In this document: positions 53,140-64,000 of the stretch, one piece after another
Numbering within the stretch: the stretch's first letter is position 1
How the letters are laid out: every line of letters starts with the position of its first letter
DNA from: Oenanthe sinensis
Lineage: Eukaryota > Streptophyta > Magnoliopsida > Apiales > Apiaceae
DNA length: 64,000 nucleotides
Direction of reading: 5' to 3'
Assembly: GCA_028671895.1 (NCBI GenBank)
Contig: JAPMAC010000209.1
Coordinates: 24,388,501-24,452,500, forward strand
Notes under the pieces: generated by a model
Seen by the model: the letters and a program-made list of their open reading frames with translations, nothing else
Database searches by the model: none
Told to the model about the DNA's origin: nothing
Made by a program: the position numbers and the translations under genes

Positions 53140-56125
53140 GGTAACCGGTTTAGTGGTGATCCAGTACCAAAATCTAACACAATCTACTACAATGAATTTT
53201 TGCTTGAGCAGAAAGAAATTTATTATTCATTTCGTCTTTCCAATCAAAGTTCCACTACTACTACAAAGTTAAAATTGACTGTAGATGGTAATTTACAGCG
53301 TCTAATATGGAATGATTATAATCGAAAATGGGTTACTTATTTGACATTACTAGTGACAGATTGTGATCAATATGGATTTTGTGGTCCATATGGTACTTGT
53401 GACATGAACATCTCAGATACCAGAAAAATGGGAAGCAGCGAACTGGATAGACGGATGTGTTCGAATCATTCCATTGGAATGTGGGCATGGAGATGGTTTT
53501 ATGAAGTATTCAGGAGTCAAATTGCCTGACACACGACAGTCGTGGTACAATTTGACCATGAATCTTGAGGAATGCAAAAGTATGTGCTTGAAGAATTGCA
53601 CTTGTACAGCTTATTCTAATGTACACGTTGAAAAAGGTGGAAGTGGATGTTTGTTATGGTTCGAGGGATTGATGGATATGAAGAGCTATACAGGAGATGG
53701 ACAAGATATTTATGTAAGAATGCCAGCCTCTGAGTTAGGTAAGCAGATTTTACCTCACACGGTGATACAGATATTATTAACTCTGCTCTGATTATATTTA
53801 TAAATTTCAAATGTACCACCTTAAGTTTTGTTTTTCTGTAGATGAAAGCAAAGGATCCAGAGTGAAAAGGATTCTAATCATAGCAATTTCTGTAGTATTA
53901 ACAGCGATATCAGCCTTAATCGTACTTTGTTTGCTTGAGAAGAAAAGATTGAAGAGAGATGGCAAGTGTTTGATACCTTGATTCAATACTAAAAACTAAA
54001 TAAATTTATAGACCACTTTGAACTATATCAGGATTTGGGAATTTATGTCTACAGAAATTTATTCGCGTCACCATTTGCTTATAAGTTAATTCTCATTTCG
54101 CAGGAAATTCAAAAGGAGAACAAAGTTCAGAGTTACCATTGATTTAATTCAATAGAATTTCAATTGCCACTCGTAACTTCTCTAACAATAACAAGATTGG
54201 AGAGGGTGGCTTTGGACCTGTTTACAAGGTCAGTACCAATTGCACAATTTTTATTTAACATATTATGACGTTATCTGGTGCCTATTTTTGAAAACAGGAC
54301 AGGGTTCTAAATCCCCATAAGCTAATGGTAACTACAGGTTCTATTAAAATGAGTCTGGCACTGGAAATAGTGTCTTTCCCACCATTCTGATATTGAAGTT
54401 TGAACAATATAGGACGTGACTGGGCAATTTCTCTGATGTAAAATTAAAACTAAGAAAAAGTGTTGATATACATTTTGTATAAACGCAAGCAACATATATG
54501 TTATCCCTCGAAAAACCAGACAACTTTATATTAGTACTTAGATGAAAATCTAGCCGTACAGTACAGAACTTAATATCACATAAACTTGTGAAGCGAGTAA
54601 ATATGTAAATTTATGAACAAATTAGTGACTTGGATCAATTATTTTATAACTAATAATATAAATAACAGATCTACATCATTGACAGAAGTATTCTAAAGAA
54701 AAAAATCTCTTTAGCTTAAAATTAGTTAAATTTACAATGATATATTGACATAATCTTCACATCTCCACGGTTAGATCAATAATATGGGTTCATTTAAGTA
54801 TGATTGTAGCTTATAAGTCGCACTAGTGCTAAAGTTGTCTAGTGTGACCTCCAGATTCTTTTCCCAAAACAATTTAATTGTAAGTCCACCTTTGAAAGCA
54901 GAATTCTCAGTTGTCAAAGTGATGAATTTGCAGGGATTACTAGAGGACGGGCAGCAAATGGCTGTAAAAAGGCTGTCAGCGAATTCAAGACAAGGAATAG
55001 ATGAATTCAAAAATGAAGTTTAATTGATTGCTAAACTTCAGCATCGAAATCTTGTCTCGCTTCTTGGTTATTGCACTAAAGATATGGAAAGGATATTGAT
55101 CTATGAATACATGCCTAACAGAAGTCTTGATTCCTATATCTTTGGTGATTCCTCATCTAGATGTCTTTATTCTGATATCTTCAAAACTTATTATCCCTTA
55201 AAAATTTTCAATAGTAGTGCAATTTGAACTAATACTGTTGTAAATGAACAGATAATGGAATAAGCAGGTTGCTGGATTGGCCAAAACTCTACAATATTAT
55301 AAATGGAGTTGCCAGGGGGCTTTTGTTTCTTCATCAAGACTCCAAACTAAGAATCATTCACAGAGATCTTAAAGCTAGCAATGTTTTGCTTGATGATGAT
55401 ATTAACCCAAAAATTTCAGACTTCGGCATGGCAAGAAGTTTTGGACGAAGCCAAACTGAAGCGAATACAACAAGAGTTGTTGGGACAGTACGATCTATAC
55501 AGAATTACGAAGAATTTCTACCATTTTCCCCAAAAACTAACATGTTCTTTTATTGTCTGACAGCGGTTACATGCCCCCAGAGTATGTGATTGATGGCACA
55601 TTCTCAATAAAATCTGATGTTTATAGTTTTGGTGTCTTAGTACTGGAAATAATAAGCAGACAGAGAAACAGATGTTTCGAACATCCAGATCACAGCCTTA
55701 ACCTTCTGGGACACGTAAGTGCAAATGAATACATCAATGCACATTATGCTATAGTCATTTTTTTCCAAATGTTAATTAGAGGCATGAATACTTGTAAGCA
55801 CTGATATTTCATTTATTAGTCATGGAGATGCTTTAATGAAGCAAAACTTGAAGGATTGATTGCTAGGGAAATCTTTGAGTCAAGTAGCGAACATGAAGTG
55901 TTTAGAGTTATTCAAATTGGATTACTTTGTGTTCAAGAATATCCTGAAGACAGACCGAATATGTCATCTGTGGTTCTGATGCTAAATAGTGCTATTGCAC
56001 TGCCTAAACCAAAGAAACCTGGATTCTTTACAGAGAGAAAACATCACGAAAAAGATTATTCACAAACAAAGCCGATGTTATCTTCATCCAATGACTCAGG
56101 TATTACTGCAGTTCAACCAAGATAG
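53140..56125 (+). pseudogene. G-type lectin S-receptor-like Ser/Thr kinase pseudogene
   Basis: Remnant of a plasma-membrane S-domain receptor kinase. The B-lectin domain is missing. The S-locus glycoprotein region starts near 53140 (RFSGDP), with a frameshift and loss of the EGF-like part near 53420. Then come a PAN domain with Cys residues (53540-53738), a transmembrane helix (53860-53935), the juxtamembrane and Gly loop GEGGFGPVYK (54195-54228, with TAA at 54145-54147), and the Lys region (AVKRL near 54960). A TAA follows at 55021-55023, before LIAKLQHRNL. Then HRDLKASN (near 55360), DFG (near 55425), PPEY and SDVYSFGVLVLEI (55570-55650), and the C-lobe end at 56125. Exon borders near 53738, 53842-53961, 54104-54228, 54934, 55252-55487, 55564-55714 and 55820 are the usual ones for this family. 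Several stops make it non-functional. Confidence 0.88.
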
Positions 56126-57090
56126 TTCCTCGTATTTCGAATGTACAACAAAAGATTACTGTAAGTATTATTTATGGCACCAATGGTGAACTGACCGGCA
56201 CAAAGTGGATGAATTGTCCAACTTCGAGTGACTTGTAATATTCCAACATTGTAGAGTTTGAGGTATACCCACACTTGTCATTTGGTACTACTAGTCTTAG
56301 GTATTGTTGATTTGAAACCCTATATATTTCGGATTATGTTGAGCATCGTATTGCATGATATTTTTGTACTAGAAAAACTAGAGAAAGTACTTTTCTCACC
56401 AGTTTATGAAGTACTGCATAATGTTCGTGTAGTTTAATTTAGGGACAAGTGCAGATAAAGAATGTATTTCTGTAACAATTAGAAGAAAGTACTGTTAGTT
56501 AATATACATTTTTGAATCATCTAACAATGATATATTTTATGATATTAATGTTCATATGCATGTGTTCTTGATTACTGTCTTACAAGAATTGACCCCTATA
56601 ATTAAAGTGATTGGTAGAGGGACTCTTCTGATGAATAAAAATTAACAATTTTGAATTGTAACTAACATGGTTAGCTTGAAGCAAGATTAAGCTCCCATAC
56701 CATTCCTTCCCGTTTCAAAAAGACTTGTCCTCAAGTCTCTATTAAGAAACGGAAAATAAACCTGAACCCGTTTGCATACAGCGAAAAATATGGTTCAGAA
56801 ATCCGTCTGATCACATTTGTCCAAGGTCCCGAATTCATGTACTCAAATACAAAAGAGATATTAAACATGCCGAGTCGAAGTTAAAATTTGAAATGATAAT
56901 TGCATTGTATTCTTCATTGCTAGTTGAGTAAATCATAACAGGAGTTACTACGTTACTATTATGATATTATCTCTGTTTGCTCCCAGTCACTACAAAAACA
57001 AATGAGTGAACAATCTCCGACTAACGAAAGAAAATACAGAACTATCAAAAGAATATTGAATATATCATCTACACCCTGTCATAGTAATAG
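56126..57090. other. Spacer downstream of kinase pseudogene
   Basis: No coding sequence, RNA gene or clear transposon ends seen. AT-rich, unremarkable. Confidence 0.45.
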
Positions 57091-57345
57091 AAATAGTAAG
57101 CAGGATGAAAAACAGATGTTTCGAACATCCAGATCATAATGTCAGCCTTCTGGGACGTACTCAGATTGCATCAATTTGCGTTGAAGAATATCCGAAAGAC
57201 ACACCAAACATCACACTTGTGAGTCTGATGCTGAATAGTAAAATTGCACTGCTCAAACCAAAGAAACCTGGATGTATTACGGAGAGAAAGGAGCTTGAAT
57301 ATTATTTTTCTCTAAAGAAGCCTACTTGGCTGCATTTTAAACGAG
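57091..57345 (+). pseudogene. Second receptor-kinase C-lobe fragment
   Basis: Encodes pieces matching the last two exons of the kinase at 55660-56125: RCFEHPDH, then SLLG, EYP(K/E)D(T/R)PN, LMLNS(K/A)IAL and KPKKPG. The exons are joined without the intron and with a gap (the SWRCFNEAKLEG part is missing), so it is a decayed partial duplicate, possibly from a tandem cluster of S-domain kinases. Confidence 0.75.
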
Positions 57346-57368
57346 GGTGTGACACCCAGCAATCTGAA

Positions 57369-57472
57369 CAAAAGTGCTGGTGCGTCCCCTTTTACGGTTT
57401 TAGTTGTCCATTTGATTTTAACAAAAGTGTTGGTACGTCCCCTATTACGGTTTTACTTGTCCATTTGATTTT
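57369..57472. repeat. Two-copy minisatellite, period about 51 bp
   Basis: AAAAGTGCTGGTGCGTCCCC... and AAAAGTGTTGGTACGTCCCC..., each running to GTCCATTTGATTTT. Confidence 0.75.
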
Positions 57473-58630
57473 TTTACGCGAATTTAAACACGCACCGGGC
57501 ACCGATAATTTATTTTTTGAATTTTTTTAAATAAAAATTTAATACTGAAATTAAATTTTAAATTTTAAGTGAAGGATCGTGAATAGTTGTACTAGTCGAT
57601 ATATTAATAACCTCGATTAAATAATAATTATTTCCGGTCCCGACTTGTACCAATAGGATAAATTAATATTATCACTAAATGCATAAGATAATAATTTTTG
57701 GAAAAGTCCTTGAAGTCTCTATATAAATATAAAATAATAATTCATTAAAAATATTAATTTTTTCATATATAACATATAATACTTAAACATTTTCTAGACA
57801 ACTTTACTAAAATATGTGTCAATAGTTGACTTTCTCTTCTTTTCGTGATAATCAAATTCAATTTCATCCCTAATTTTATGAAGGACATGGAGCATATCGT
57901 TAATTTTTGTATGGATTATAATAGTTTGATCTATATTGTATAGTACATGTGTTTAATTTTATAATAAAATTGTTAATTCTCTCAATGATTCATGTTAGAA
58001 TTTACGATCATTAATTTTGTTTTTGGTATATGAATCAATTAATTAATACTCGTACCAATATATATAATTTATAATGACTGTTCATATGCATACGGTATTA
58101 GGTTTTTAATAAAAAAAATTATTTGATATGAAATATTATGTAAATTAACAAATATTAATTTATTAATAAACTAATAAAATATTCATTAAACAATAAACTA
58201 ATAACATCGCTAAAATAATAAAATTTTCTAGGTCAAAGGTTATTAATTCATTTACCGTAATTTGCTCTAAATGTTCTACTGATTGGGGAGAATGAAACGG
58301 TCCTTGTTGAATAGACTGAAACGGGAAAGTAAAAGCAATAATACTCTGCTTGATAGATGTCAAGTGTTTGCTTTGATTGATGATCAGTCATGACCCAACT
58401 ACGGAGAGTAAACCAGAGATCATAAAGCGAGGCGTGGGTACCCTTCAACTTTGGGCCATAAAAGCTGAGCACTTTCCTAGTTTGACTGAGATCTTTATGG
58501 AACTAAAATATATATATACAAGTTTATAATCCGTGCTAAACACCGGATAAATGACTAATATTTAGATAAATATATTTTTGATATTATATTTTATTGATAT
58601 TTTTTATAAAATTTTATAATATTGAGAATT
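57473..58630. other. AT-rich spacer
   Basis: No credible ORF or RNA gene. Degenerate AT-rich DNA. Confidence 0.4.
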
Positions 58631-58639
58631 TATGTTAAT

Positions 58640-59413
58640 ATAATATTATATGTGAGGAGTTGTATAAAAGGAGGAGTACCGAGGGTTAGAGTTGTATGTT
58701 ATTATACAAAGATATTTATATATTAATATTCATAAACTTTAATGATATATTAAATAAAAATTATAGGATAAGTAGGATTCTTAAAATAGAAAATATAGAA
58801 TAGAATATAATATTATTCGTGAGGAATTGTATAAAAGGTGGACCACTGAGTTTTGGAGTTGTGTGTATGATATATATTCTTTTTAAAATTAGATTTTATT
58901 AAAATTGAATGGTTATGATCGTTTTTATGGTTCATCTAAAATTGGATGGTCAGGATCTTTTCTATGGTTCACCTTATACCAAAACTTTTAATCTTTCGGT
59001 TATAATATATACTAGCTTATATCTCGTGCGATGCACGGATGAATTTTTTACTTTTTTAATATTTTTATTTTAATATTTTTTAATGATTTGAATTTATTTG
59101 TATTTGTATAATAATAATTTAAATTTTATTTAATATTATATGTATATGTTTTTATATAATTTATTTGTATTTATATTTTAATAGGATGAATTATAGTGTT
59201 TATGAGTTGTTTGCATAAAAGGAAGACTACTGGTGTTAGAATTGTATGTATGATTATATTCTTTTGCATAAAAGGGGGACTAATGGTGTTAGAATTGTAT
59301 GTATGATTATATTCTTTTAAAATTATATTTTATTAAAATTCAACGGTTAAGATTGTTTCTATGGTTCACTTAAAATTGGACGGTCAAAATCTTTTCTATG
59401 GTTCACCCAGTAC
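58640..59413. repeat. Repeated non-coding units between kinase remnant and element E
   Basis: Related units recur: TTGTATAAAAGGAGGAGTAC (near 58653), TTGTATAAAAGGTGGACCAC (near 58836), and two tandem copies around TGCATAAAAGG...TTAGAATTGTATGTATGATTA (59213-59310). A second unit with GGTCA(A/G)(A/G)ATCTTTTCTATGGTTCACC occurs at about 58880-58975 and 59310-59408; E inserted just after the latter. The CTAGCTTATATCTCGTGCGATGCACGGATG stretch near 59012-59041 is a word common at ends of small plant repeats. Class not assigned. Confidence 0.6.
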
Positions 59414-60696
59414 TGTTAGTCCCTGATATTGTAGAAGGGTGGTTGAATACAATATCTTAATTTAATCGTAGAATATTGGATTTAAAAATATTACTGTAAT
59501 TTTTCGCGAAATATTAATTTTAATGAAATACTGTTCAAGTAAAAGATATGATTTTAACTTGAAAAGTATTACAAAATTAATATAATGACAGTTTATATAA
59601 CTGATTAAATGTCTAGAACGATTTTGACATGAATTGTTCTGATTTAACAATTATATCCAAACTTGCACAGAAATATGTGAATATTACAATGCAGACAAAT
59701 TTCTGAATTTGAACTATTTTTCTCTTAACACTGAAATATGAAGCCAAAACCTCATATTTATAGAGGTGGTAAAGCTGGTATGACTCTTCCAATATGACTC
59801 TTGAAAGTATAGAAATAACCCTTGTATGACTCTTGAAATAGCTAGCTGGGCATGACTCTTGAAAACTCGGTATGACTCTTGAAGAAATCCGGTATGACTC
59901 TTTTAAAAGGCACACGGTATGACTTATTAAAAGGCACACGGTATGACTTATTAAAAGGCATTTAGTATGACTTTTTATTATATAATGCGGTATGACTCTT
60001 CTATATAATTCGGTATGACTCTTTAATAAGTCAATTGAATTATATTTAAAAGTAATATAAAGTCATATCTTTTATAATAAATTAATTCTACTTAATTTAA
60101 TTAGTTAATTTATAAATTAAATTAAATTAAACTTGAATTAATTTAATTAGATAAATTAAGTAATCAATTAATCTTTGATAGTAGAATTAAAATACTATCT
60201 CTGTCATTTATTACATAGTAGTCAGCTTTGAAGTCTTCCTTTTTCTTCATCTTCTGTCATAAACCACTTTAGCTCGATGTTGAATAATTATTAATTTAGT
60301 TGACACACAAATGTACTGTCTGGTTCATTTGTGTCATACTATAATAATTATTCTCCATCTTTAACATTTAAGTTGTGGCATTCTGTCATTCTTCTGCTTT
60401 ACTGTCTTTCCTCTTCTTCTGGAATCTTTCTGTAGTAACCATTTGAAATCTTTTATATCTTCTGTATTCTTTAGAAGTACTACCACTTTATTTTTCACTG
60501 ACGCTTGAACATATTAATGAACTTCTTCCAGTGTTGAGTAGTAATCCCATAAAATACTTCTGATACTTAGATCCTTTGTGATTAGTTGACTGTCTTCGTC
60601 TTGATTCCTGTTTAATATTTATTATTTACTTCTCTTTATAGTTAGAGTTGATTTGTCATCTAATTATTACAAATAGACCTAGTCATATGCCTTTCA
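59414..60696 (-). repeat. 3' LTR of element E
   Basis: 1,283 bp; plus strand TGTTAGTCCCTGATATTG ... CATATGCCTTTCA. Both ends match the (reverse) ends of the D LTR, with a different internal motif cluster. Confidence 0.85.
59770..60030. repeat. GGTATGACTCTT motif cluster in LTR of E
   Basis: About twelve spaced copies or close variants of GGTATGACTCTT, all in one orientation on the plus strand, including a tandem pair AAAAGGCACACGGTATGACTTATT near 59905-59955. Confidence 0.85.
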
Positions 60697-60717
60697 ATCT
60701 CCCCCTATTTGTTGTTA
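60697..60717 (-). other. Polypurine tract of element E
   Basis: Minus strand AACAACAAATAGGGGGAGAT immediately before the 3' LTR, the same core as C and D. Confidence 0.85.
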
Positions 60718-63019
60718 AACATTTAACACACAAATTCCTAGAGGATAACTCAACTAACAACTAAGAAAATAATACGACATGTACAAACTGTAAATAATAA
60801 ACAAAGTTCTGGTATTATATTTAACAATTTTCCAAATTCATGTTTTGACAGATAAATACAAGATAGATGTTCATCTAGCACTGAACAAATATTACATAGA
60901 TTTATCTTGACTTACCTATCATTACCAGCTTCAGAAATATCAACTTCACCTTCTTCTAGAGTTTAACTTTTGTGATCAGGTGTCATTGGTATATCTTCAG
61001 TGGCTGGTTTCTCTGGATCAGATTATGCATTTCCAGATTTCTTGAGTAACTGAAATGAAAGATGTTTGTTCCTCTAGCACTGAACATATTATACAAGTAG
61101 TATTTATCTTCATTTCTCAGACTCATCACTACCCCCCTTAGGATGGCAGGAATGAAGTCTTGTTCTCTTCTTACCATTTCTCCTCTGTTTCTCCAACTTC
61201 TGTCTTCACTTCTCTCCCAAGGTGAATTCATTCTCCCCTTACATGAATTATCCAACCATTTTAATAGAGGTAACAACAGACATGGCATACATACAGCATT
61301 AAACCATCGCAGATATAAAAAATGCAAACTATGACATGTTATGTATTTTAGAAAATTCGGTTAATCCTATATACAAGAATCTTCTAAAATCAAATGGAAT
61401 AGAAGACTAATAAGTAATCACTAGTTCTTTCCAATCCAAGCATGTTGTTATATACCCCTTTTTCTTGTTCAACAATTCTCCCCCTTAGTTGAGTAATCCT
61501 CTTCTGGTAAAAGTCTTGTTCAACACTTCTCCCTTTTTGGATAACACTTCTCCCTTTTGGATCTTGTTCAACACTTCTCCCCCTTAGTTGAGTAATCCTC
61601 TTTAGAAGAAATTTCCTCCCACTTAGTTGAGTAACATTAGAAATCTGTAACAGGGAATTGGGAATGGGATTTGGTAATTGTGCTAGTGTGTGATTTTACT
61701 TTGTGTATCTTACAAGTGTTTCGCTCATATACTATCTAAGTGTTTCACTCATAAAATATATATATTCACTCTTTCTCACTTGTGTTTCACTCTTTTCTCA
61801 CAACACTATTTCTCTCTCAGTACAGATGACATAATCTTTTGTACCTGCAAGAAAGATCACCATAGCCCCTTCAAGAGAGGTCAATGGTGGTGCAATGGGG
61901 TTTCGTAAATCCCCGTCCTCAATTGAATCCATTAAAATATTTGACTTTGAAAACTGAATTGCTTCAGGAATAGATTCAATGAGTTGCTGATCATCTAAGA
62001 TGATCTATTCCGTTAGGAATCCAGATATGTTCCATCTGGGGAGGGAGACAAGGATCTATAATGTAGAACATGATCCAAGTTTCCTCCTGACGCCTGTGAA
62101 GGCATGTTGATTCAGTCAGAATCATCAATCATTCTTCCTTCCTTGATATGGAAGTTTAGAATAATTGATACCATCAATTCATCCTTACTGTGACATTTCA
62201 ATTGCTCCCTCTTGGTCCCTTTTGGTCCCAAGTAAGTCCTTACATTGTTGGTCCCTAAATTATAAGACACAAAATTTGTGGTTTCTTGAAAAATGTCAGA
62301 TGAAATTGACTCTTTACAAGTGGTCTTGGATGACAGGCTCACTCTGTTGAGAGAATGAACCTAGTAACAGTTTTGCCTTTTCTAAGTCTGTATCCTTTTG
62401 AGAAAACACAGATGAGCTAACAGTTGTCTCATCTTTTGTATATATTAATCACCTTTCTGGAGACAGAGCTGTTGGTTCACTCACAATACCAACCTTATCA
62501 AATGCAATCAAGGCATTGACTCCCTCATTCTTGACAATTAGGTATTCTGTTTAATGGTTAGAGAGACAGATGTGATTGTGTTTGTGTATTTGGTTCTAAG
62601 ATCTTGGATAGAGATTGATGCCAATGTTTGGGATCTAACTATCAGAAACAATTGGATGATCAAGCTCATAGATCTTTCCTACTTCTCAAAAGAGACGAGA
62701 AATAATCAGCGCATATTTATATATAAACAAAAATATAAAAACATAAATAAAAATAAGGATGCCAATGTTGAAAAACAACTAAAACTATACATACTTATAT
62801 ATATAAATAATTTATGCCAATTATTGGAAAACAACAATAATATAAAATATTTACAGTAGAGATGCCAAATAAATAAAATTGTACAAAAATAAGGAAAATC
62901 TTTTTGAGTTTTCTTTTTCATTTTGTTTATTTGTTTTTGATAATTTTTAAGGAATATATACAGTGTATTTATAGTGTTTGCTTAAAATTAAATATGCAAT
63001 TTAAAACATCATGTAATAA
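60718..63019 (-). pseudogene. 3' region of E, decayed accessory ORF
   Basis: No long ORF. About 60900-62520 matches D (47340-49020) in inverse orientation. Around 62395-62545 it resembles part 2 of the accessory ORF of C near 27770-27895 (GATGAGCTAACAGTT, GACAGAGCTGTTGG, CTCCCTCA stretches). It is a dead copy of the third ORF. The 62700-63000 part is AT-rich spacer before the pol stop. Confidence 0.6.
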
Positions 63020-64000
63020 TCAATTCATGTTTAACATCCCTAACTCACTAACCAACTTAGAGAAAGTGGTTTCATCAAGTGGTTTCGTGAAGATGTCAGC
63101 AATTTGATCTTCTGTGGGTACAAAATGTAACACCACAGTTCCATTCATGACATGTTCTCGGATAAAATGATACCTTATGTCTATGTCCTTGGTTCTTGAA
63201 TGTTGTACATGATTGTTGAAAATTGCTATGGCACTTGTGTTATCACAAAATATTGGAATTTTAGTTAGCACAAGTCCATAGTCATTCAGTTGAATCCTTA
63301 TCCACAAGATCTGTGCACAACAGCTACCTGCCACAATGTATTCTGCTTCGGCTGTCGAGGTAGACACTGAGTGCTGTTTCTTGTTGTACCAGGAGATCAA
63401 CCGTTGTCCTAGAAACTGACAGCTTCCGGAAGTACTTTTCCTGTCCATCCTGCATCCTGCATAATCTGAATCTGTATAGCCTATTAGTTCAAAACCTGTA
63501 TCTTTAGGGTACCAAATTCCAAGATTTGGTGTACCCTTCAAATATCTAAAAATTCGTTTAACGGCTACAAGATGAGATTCCCTAGGGTCAGATTGAAACC
63601 TTGCACATAAGCATGTTGCAAATATTATATCGGGTCTACTAGCAGTTAGATATAACAATGAGCCTATCATACCTCTGTAGCTTGTGATGCCAACTTTCTT
63701 ACCAGTTTCATCTCTGTCAAGTTTGGTGGCTGTTGGCATATGGGTTTTTGCCGGTGAAAAATCTTCTAGACTGTATTTTCTAAGAAGATCCCTTACGTAC
63801 TTTGATTGGCAAATAAAAATCCCATCTTCCTTTTGCTTTACTTGTAATCCAAGGAAGAATGACAGTTCACCCATCATGCTCATTTCATACATGCTCTGCA
63901 TTAACTTAGCAAATCTTTTGCACAAGTTTTCGTTAGTAAAACCAAATATAATATCGTCAACATAAACTTGGACAAATATTATATCTTTTTCATGCAGTTT
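63020..64000 (-). CDS. Element E pol, C-terminal part (RT end and RNase H), partial
   Basis: The minus-strand frame is open from the window edge to a stop at 63020. It begins within reverse transcriptase (VYVDDIIFGF near 63935-63965), continues through the RT thumb/connection (RYLKGTPNLGIWYPKDTGFE) and RNase H (FCDNTSAIAI, then the RYHFIREHV stretch) and ends LGMLNMN. Compared with C and D, it has TKDIDIRY instead of TKHIDIRY and NNHVQ instead of NNPVQ, changes at otherwise conserved RNase H positions that suggest decay. No stop or frameshift is seen in the 327 codons available. The rest of pol, gag and the 5' LTR lie beyond the right edge. Confidence 0.88.
   Translation of the reverse strand, partial: KLHEKDIIFVQVYVDDIIFGFTNENLCKRFAKLMQSMYEMSMMGELSFFLGLQVKQKEDGIFICQSKYVRDLLRKYSLEDFSPAKTHMPTATKLDRDETGKKVGITSYRGMIGSLLYLTASRPDIIFATCLCARFQSDPRESHLVAVKRIFRYLKGTPNLGIWYPKDTGFELIGYTDSDYAGCRMDRKSTSGSCQFLGQRLISWYNKKQHSVSTSTAEAEYIVAGSCCAQILWIRIQLNDYGLVLTKIPIFCDNTSAIAIFNNHVQHSRTKDIDIRYHFIREHVMNGTVVLHFVPTEDQIADIFTKPLDETTFSKLVSELGMLNMN

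Larger units (their letters stand above)
59414..64000 (-). mobile_element. Copia (Sirevirus-like) element E, 3' half, runs off right edge
   Basis: 3' LTR at 59414-60696, polypurine tract, a decayed accessory-ORF region, then the C-terminal part of pol reaching the window edge. LTR ends (TGTTAG ... GCATATGACTAGG near the right end, CATATGCCTTTCA terminal) and 3' region resemble D, so D and E are related families. Left flank AGTAC (59409-59413) is the presumed target duplication. Confidence 0.88.

Noticed and set aside
54230..54930. Possible transposon inside the kinase intron
   Set aside because: No terminal repeats or target duplication could be found; left as an intron.

Overview
This looks like nuclear DNA from a flowering plant, most likely a eudicot; the species cannot be named from the sequence. 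The evidence is several Ty1/copia elements primed by initiator-Met tRNA, a Mutator-like (MULE) transposon with a plant-mobile-domain (PMD) gene, a broken G-type lectin receptor kinase, plant introns and long AT-rich spacers. I see no rRNA, tRNA, CRISPR or bacterial-type feature. Almost everything is transposable-element sequence, nested up to three levels, and most genes are broken.

Layout. 1-5053: minus-strand copia element A (gag running off the left edge, long leader, 5' LTR); its LTR is split by a solo LTR (2805-4215, TSD GCCTT). 5054-9424: older minus-strand copia element B, decayed gag/protease plus 5' LTR, into which A inserted. 9425-10658: AT-rich spacer with one possible tiny secreted-peptide ORF. 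10669-52122: a very large MULE flanked by the 10-bp duplication GGAGTTCAGG, with about 80-bp imperfect terminal inverted repeats and arrays of CCGCC...GGCGG hairpins at both ends. It carries a plus-strand PMD gene (12849-15420), a set of small genes of unknown function (15924-20618) and a minus-strand MULE transposase whose exon 1 starts at 50825 and whose 3' end is at 21211. Two young Sirevirus-like copia elements, C (23637-38199, minus, TSD GAACC) and D (38485-50741, plus, TSD GTCTC), lie inside transposase exon 1. Without them the MULE is about 14.6 kb and has the convergent two-gene layout of MuDR. 53140-57345: S-domain receptor kinase pseudogene and a partial second copy. 57350-59413: repeat-rich spacer. 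59414-64000: minus-strand copia element E (3' LTR, decayed 3' region, RT/RNase H running off the right edge).

Most interesting signals. (1) In copia families B, C and D a 5' splice site at the same place in gag and a 3' splice site just before protease define a phase-0 intron. Splicing would bypass the gag stop codon and, in C, a frame change, giving a Gag-Pol fusion; the unspliced RNA would encode a longer Gag with an extra Cys-rich domain. (2) Element C keeps a large two-part ORF after pol, split by one in-frame TAA. Its upstream region repeats the ACTATCGG motif of C's own LTR, suggesting an internal promoter. (3) The MULE carries a repeated set of small, mainly divergent genes that I cannot assign to a known family.
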